NCBI GenBank assembly: GCA_018398765.1
Contig: JAHBMJ010001836.1
Coordinates: 3,007-25,509, forward strand
From: Chromera velia
Lineage: Eukaryota > Sar > Chromeraceae
DNA: 22,503 nt
Direction of reading: 5' to 3'
Part shown: one piece after another, positions 19,523 to 22,503 of the stretch
Position numbering within the stretch: position 1 is the first letter of the stretch
Layout: each line of letters opens with the position of its first letter
Notes under the pieces: model-generated
What the model saw: the letters and a program-made list of their open reading frames with translations, nothing else
What the model was told of the DNA's origin: nothing
The model's database searches: none
Program-made: the position numbers and the translations under genes

Positions 19523-19740
19523 CCCAGGTGACCTGGTCCCAAGGTGATTTTGAATATATTCAAAATCAACAAAATTCGTTCAGACCCGCGCATGCGAAAT
19601 TAAACGATGGTCAAATACAATAAAAAAATGTTCAGATACAAAAAAAAACATGTGCAGATGTGCATTTGAATATGTTCAAAATCACCATACTTTTGATTCT
19701 GAACTGGTCAGACACACAGACCTGTTCAGATCCCACCACC
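19523..19740 (+). repeat. Terminal repeat region of element 2
   Basis: A perfect 24-bp palindrome at 19545-19568 is centred on GAATATATTC. About seven TTCA(G/A)A-like motifs follow within 190 bp (CGTTCAGACCC, TGTTCAGATAC, TGTTCAAAATC, CTGGTCAGAC, CTGTTCAGATCC). Candidate transposase-binding region and, by position, promoter region of ORF2. Confidence 0.75.
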
Positions 19741-19855
19741 AGGTTCTGCACTCGTTTTAACCATGTTGACTATATACGTCCCCTCAAGTGGTTAACTTCA
19801 ATCGATCAGTTTATTTCAGTTGATTGTGCAACAGCTATAATCTTGGTCGATCGAT

Positions 19856-20544
19856 ATGGAGGCAGTTACTACAATTTTTTGCTAGAAGCTCCTCGCTTCT
19901 TTGGAGTTCTCAAAATACTCAGGGCAGTCATTTGAAGGACTGGTCGAGAGTCAGGTGTTTATTCTCCTTGACACAGATGAATGGAAGACCATTTTGCCAG
20001 TGGCTAATGGCCACTTGGAAGTAATTTTTGACTTTGCGAAAACTGTTGGGGCAACCCTTAGGCAGGAGGCGACGACGTTTTTCGCAGCTGATGCTACGTA
20101 TTACGCTTCTCATATTGTGGCTGCTCACAACGCGGTTGAGAAAATGCTCTCCCAGATAATCAATCAAGAAACATCCGCAGCTCTCAATTTGAAAGGCTCC
20201 CGATCTCTGCCTACCGGTGCTTCACGACATTCTGTTCCTCCTCCTGCAGACGTTCTGTATCAATTCTCTGACTTACTGTATGAAGAAGAGTTTTTGGAGG
20301 CCAAACCTCGAGATCGATTTAACGCCAAAGATAAGGCTGCCCTTTCCAGAAAAGAACTCGCATACATCATCGAGATACAGCATCTCGACAGGGATATTGG
20401 GACCTTGCGCCACACGGGATCTTCTGGAGAGATCTCAACAAAAGCCTTTTGGAGTCGGGCTTTTATTCCGGTCAATCTCCAGCCGCGTCTCTGATGCAGT
20501 CTCCCGCGATCTCTTTGCCGATGATCCCTTGGGGGGAGGCAGTC

Positions 20545-20588
<44 letters not shown>

Positions 20589-20649
20589 TTTTCATTCCTT
20601 CACTCTTTCACTCACTCATTCACTCATACACATGAAGCTATGGAATTGA

Positions 20650-20695
<46 letters not shown>

Positions 20696-22503
20696 GCTTG
20701 TGTGCAGGCTTTTCTCCTTTCAGCATGCCAGCGGATCCAGATGTGGGAGTGAGGCGGTGCAGGTCTCCAATCTTCCGCCCTGGCGCCTCTTGACAGGGAC
20801 CGCGAGTTCCTTATTAGCGCCCACGTTATTTTATGGAATGCCCATAGAAGGAAAAGGAGGTGGTCGCTAGAGGTGGTCAAAGAGACAGACATGTGGGAGC
20901 CGGGTCCGACAAAGAAGCATCCGGCAAAAGCTGCTTAGTATGCCATTATCCGCTCCCTCACTGATAAGATGGCCTGCTTCAAGAGTCCCTTTTTACCAAC
21001 AAACCGGAGCCAGGTCAAAGATATCCACAGCATTTTTTACAAACGCCTCAAGCAGCAGCCAACCTGGTGGGTTCCGCTTATTGAGGGAGTCGTTGTTCCT
21101 CTTGATGGATAGAAGCCCGAGAACGCCCCCGCTGAGTCAGCCCCCTCAGCTTCCTCATCGGCCCCCATCGTCCCAGCCCCCTCAGCCCCTTCAGCCTCGT
21201 CATCTGCCCCCAACGTCCCAAAGACACCTCCTAAAGCTCTGCTCAAAAAAAGCCGTGCAAAGCCCCGTCCAAAACTTAGTCCGAAACCCAAAGAAGCTTC
21301 CGCCGCCGCCGGCGCTACAGGATAACAGGTTTAGGTTCCACAGTACTTGCAGCACTTGCTACTTATAGATAAAGCGCTGCAACACATCCGTAAAAGCTCG
21401 CCTCACGCACCCCCACCTGGCCAGGATGAGGAAGTCTTAGAGGAGGGGGTGCAGCACCCGTTAGTGCAGGATGATCTTGAGAAGGGGATCATGGAGTCCT
21501 CTGAGACGGACCCTCCTATGCCGCACCCTCCCTTGCCATTGGGGCCTGAAGAAGCTGAGCCTCCCTCTATGCCTGTAGCTCCGCCTCCCCCTGTATTTTT
21601 AAAAGCTCTCCCCCCAGCAAAGGCTCCCACCCCGCCTCCTCCTCCTCCTCCTCCAAAGGCTCCCGCCCCGCCTGAGAGTCAGCAGGCACCCCCAAAGGCT
21701 CCCGCCCCACCTGAGAGTCAGCAGGCACCTCCAAAGGCTCCCGCCCCGTTTGAGAGACAGCAGGCACCTTCGAAGGCTCCCGCCCCGCCTCCTCCTCCTC
21801 CTCCTCCGAAGGCTGCCGCCCTGCTTTCTCCTCCAAAGGCTCCCGCCCTGTTTGGGAGTCAGCAGGCACCTGCAAAGGCTCCCTCCCCACCTATAGCTCC
21901 TCCCTCCCCACCAGCTCAGGGGAAAAGGCGTGCCTCTGCAGTGCCTGCTCCCACTCCGGCGAAGAAGCTAAAGGGGCCGAAGAAGACGCACCGGTGTGTG
22001 GATAGACTCAAGGCAGTGAAACAGGCCATAGAGAAGGGGATCGAGAGCATCCAGCTTGGCAAAGCTCTGGAGTGGCAGCTTGTCATGGAGGAGGGGGGGG
22101 ATCGTGCAATAGGATGTCTGTTGAAGACATCGACAGGGTGGGTGGGGGAGCTTGTAAATTTTCAAGGCACAGTTGTAAAAGAGAAAGCAACAAAGAACAG
22201 AGAGGAAAAACAGGCAAAGCAAAAAGAGTAGGCAGAGAGAGAGGCCGCAAGAGTAAAGGAGGAGGAGGAGGCCTCGGCTTCTCTCTCTGCAGCAGAATGG
22301 CTGCAGAGATTTTCTGTAGACAGCCCTGACACCGCTTTTCCTTTTGTTTTCGATACAATTATTGATGCCGCTTGTTTCTCCACCAACGCGCACCACGGCA
22401 GAAAGGAGGTGGGAGAGGGAAGAAAAGAGGAAATAGAAAAGGCAGTGGAAGAACTGGTTTCTGTATTTAAGGGCAAAAAAAAATTCTCTGTGTCTTATTT
22501 AAA
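19856..22503 (+). CDS. Transposon ORF2, proline/alanine-rich protein (element 2, 3' end outside window)
   Basis: ATG at 19856; exon 1 about 19856-20486; exon 2 from about 20763 in the same frame to the window edge. It aligns with ORF2 of element 1 throughout: LLDTDEWKTILPVANGHLEV, TWWVPLIEGVVVP, ALEWQLVMEEGGDRAIGCLL, and AAEWLQRFSVDSPDTAFPFV. In-frame TAG/TAA occur at 19883, 20936, 21110, 21323, 21332 and 22229; there is no TGA in the proposed exons. At 22229 the frame goes straight on (KE-TAG-AEREAARVKEEEEAS) into sequence conserved with element 1. Splice sites are inferred: TGA at 20492 and 20750 exclude unspliced reading in this frame. The codon at 17944 that is TGA in element 1 is CGA here. 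Function unknown. Confidence 0.6.
20549..20692. repeat. (CT)n microsatellites in the ORF2 intron, element 2
   Basis: Two (CT)n tracts, about 20549-20590 and 20652-20692, on the sense strand, with CACTCA-type sequence between. The second runs into TTTCTGCTTGTGTGCAG, a plausible acceptor by sequence though its phase does not fit. Shorter than the matching tract in element 1. Confidence 0.85.
21590..21925 (+). repeat. Coding tandem repeat, KAPAPPESQQAP units (element 2)
   Basis: Six to seven degenerate units with eight-proline runs (PPPPPPPP) between PESQQAP segments; unit content differs from element 1 although the frame is preserved. Confidence 0.75.

Larger units (their letters stand above)
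15578..22503. repeat. Large inverted repeat, arms about 3 kb, spacer 0.8 kb
   Basis: 15578-18724 is the reverse complement of 19523-22503, apart from scattered substitutions and microsatellite/VNTR length changes. The window stops inside the right arm, so the true arm may be longer. The arms are the ORF2 halves of two transposon copies with their ends facing each other. Confidence 0.88.
19523..22503 (+). mobile_element. Second copy of the CACTA-like transposon, ORF2 half (cut by window end)
   Basis: Starts CCCAGG at 19523, with an 8-bp insertion (GACCTGGT) relative to the other ends before CCCAAGGTGATTT. It then carries the same end motifs, ORF2 exon 1, a CT-rich intron and exon 2 as element 1, diverged by a few percent. 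Whether it also has a TNP2 gene lies beyond the window. Confidence 0.8.

Noticed and set aside
19762-19775. CTATATAC as a TATA box for ORF2
   Set aside because: About 85 bp before the ATG, but the matching place in element 1 reads CCATATAC and the motif is weak, so it is not annotated.
20217-21368. Alternative frame in element 2 that stays open with a single TAG
   Set aside because: It passes through the CT microsatellite, and its products (LSLSLS, then RSPRTPPLSQPPQ) are low complexity. The other frame gives natural protein sequence and continues beyond.
15209-22503. RIP-like C-to-T hypermutation as full explanation of in-frame TAR
   Set aside because: Not excluded, but it should also create frequent TGA from CGA/TGG; only one TGA is seen in the proposed exons against fourteen TAA/TAG over the two copies. 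Kept as the main rival.
1-22503. CRISPR arrays, rRNA genes, bacterial operons, telomere repeats
   Set aside because: No regularly spaced repeats with unique spacers, no rRNA-like sequence, no operon structure and no telomeric arrays seen.

Overview
The window is nuclear DNA of a eukaryote, probably an alga or other protist. It shows spliced exons with GT-AG introns, long microsatellites and three kinds of transposable element, and no bacterial operon structure. Only about 1.9 kb at the left looks like host gene; most of the rest is mobile DNA.

Layout: (1) 1-1864, the last three exons of an unknown host gene, ending in TGA, with a microsatellite-packed second intron. (2) 2596-4316, a short LTR-retrotransposon-like element without gag or pol, with two direct repeats, a TGG-starting primer-binding-like site and a purine tract. 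(3) 4317-4572, an AT-rich block with a long inverted repeat. (4) about 4573-8693, a decayed APE-type LINE with endonuclease and reverse transcriptase, ending in a small hairpin and an (ATCA)n tail. (5) 8694-12607, about 3.9 kb, A/G-skewed, without a gene I can support. (6) 12608-18724, a nearly complete 6.1-kb DNA transposon with inverted ends, carrying a TNP2-like (CACTA/EnSpm) transposase on + and a second, unrecognised proline/alanine-rich gene ('ORF2') on -. (7) 18725-19522, an 0.8-kb spacer. (8) 19523 to the window end, a second copy of the ORF2 half of the same transposon in the opposite orientation, cut off by the window edge.

The most interesting observation is about the genetic code. 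The ORF2 frame is kept across both transposon copies but is crossed by many in-frame TAG and TAA codons. At six places one copy has TAG or TAA exactly where the other has CAG or CAA, in both directions and always with the same third base; I found no site where TAA/TAG pairs with a codon for another amino acid. The LINE frame is crossed by nine TAA/TAG codons and one TGA, and one TAG sits at the glutamine of the conserved Q-x-G-F-R reverse-transcriptase motif. The host gene, the LINE and ORF2 all end on TGA. The simplest reading is that TAA and TAG encode glutamine here and TGA is the stop, as in many ciliates, dasycladalean and related ulvophyte algae, and hexamitid diplomonads. The competing reading is C-to-T decay of dead elements; the host exons are too short to decide.

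How the parts fit: in the 6.1-kb transposon the two genes converge on an AT-rich centre, and each starts just inside an inverted end that carries repeated TTCA(G/A)A motifs and a 24-bp palindrome. The transposase would act on those ends. ORF2 may be an accessory DNA-binding or structural protein, but that is inference.
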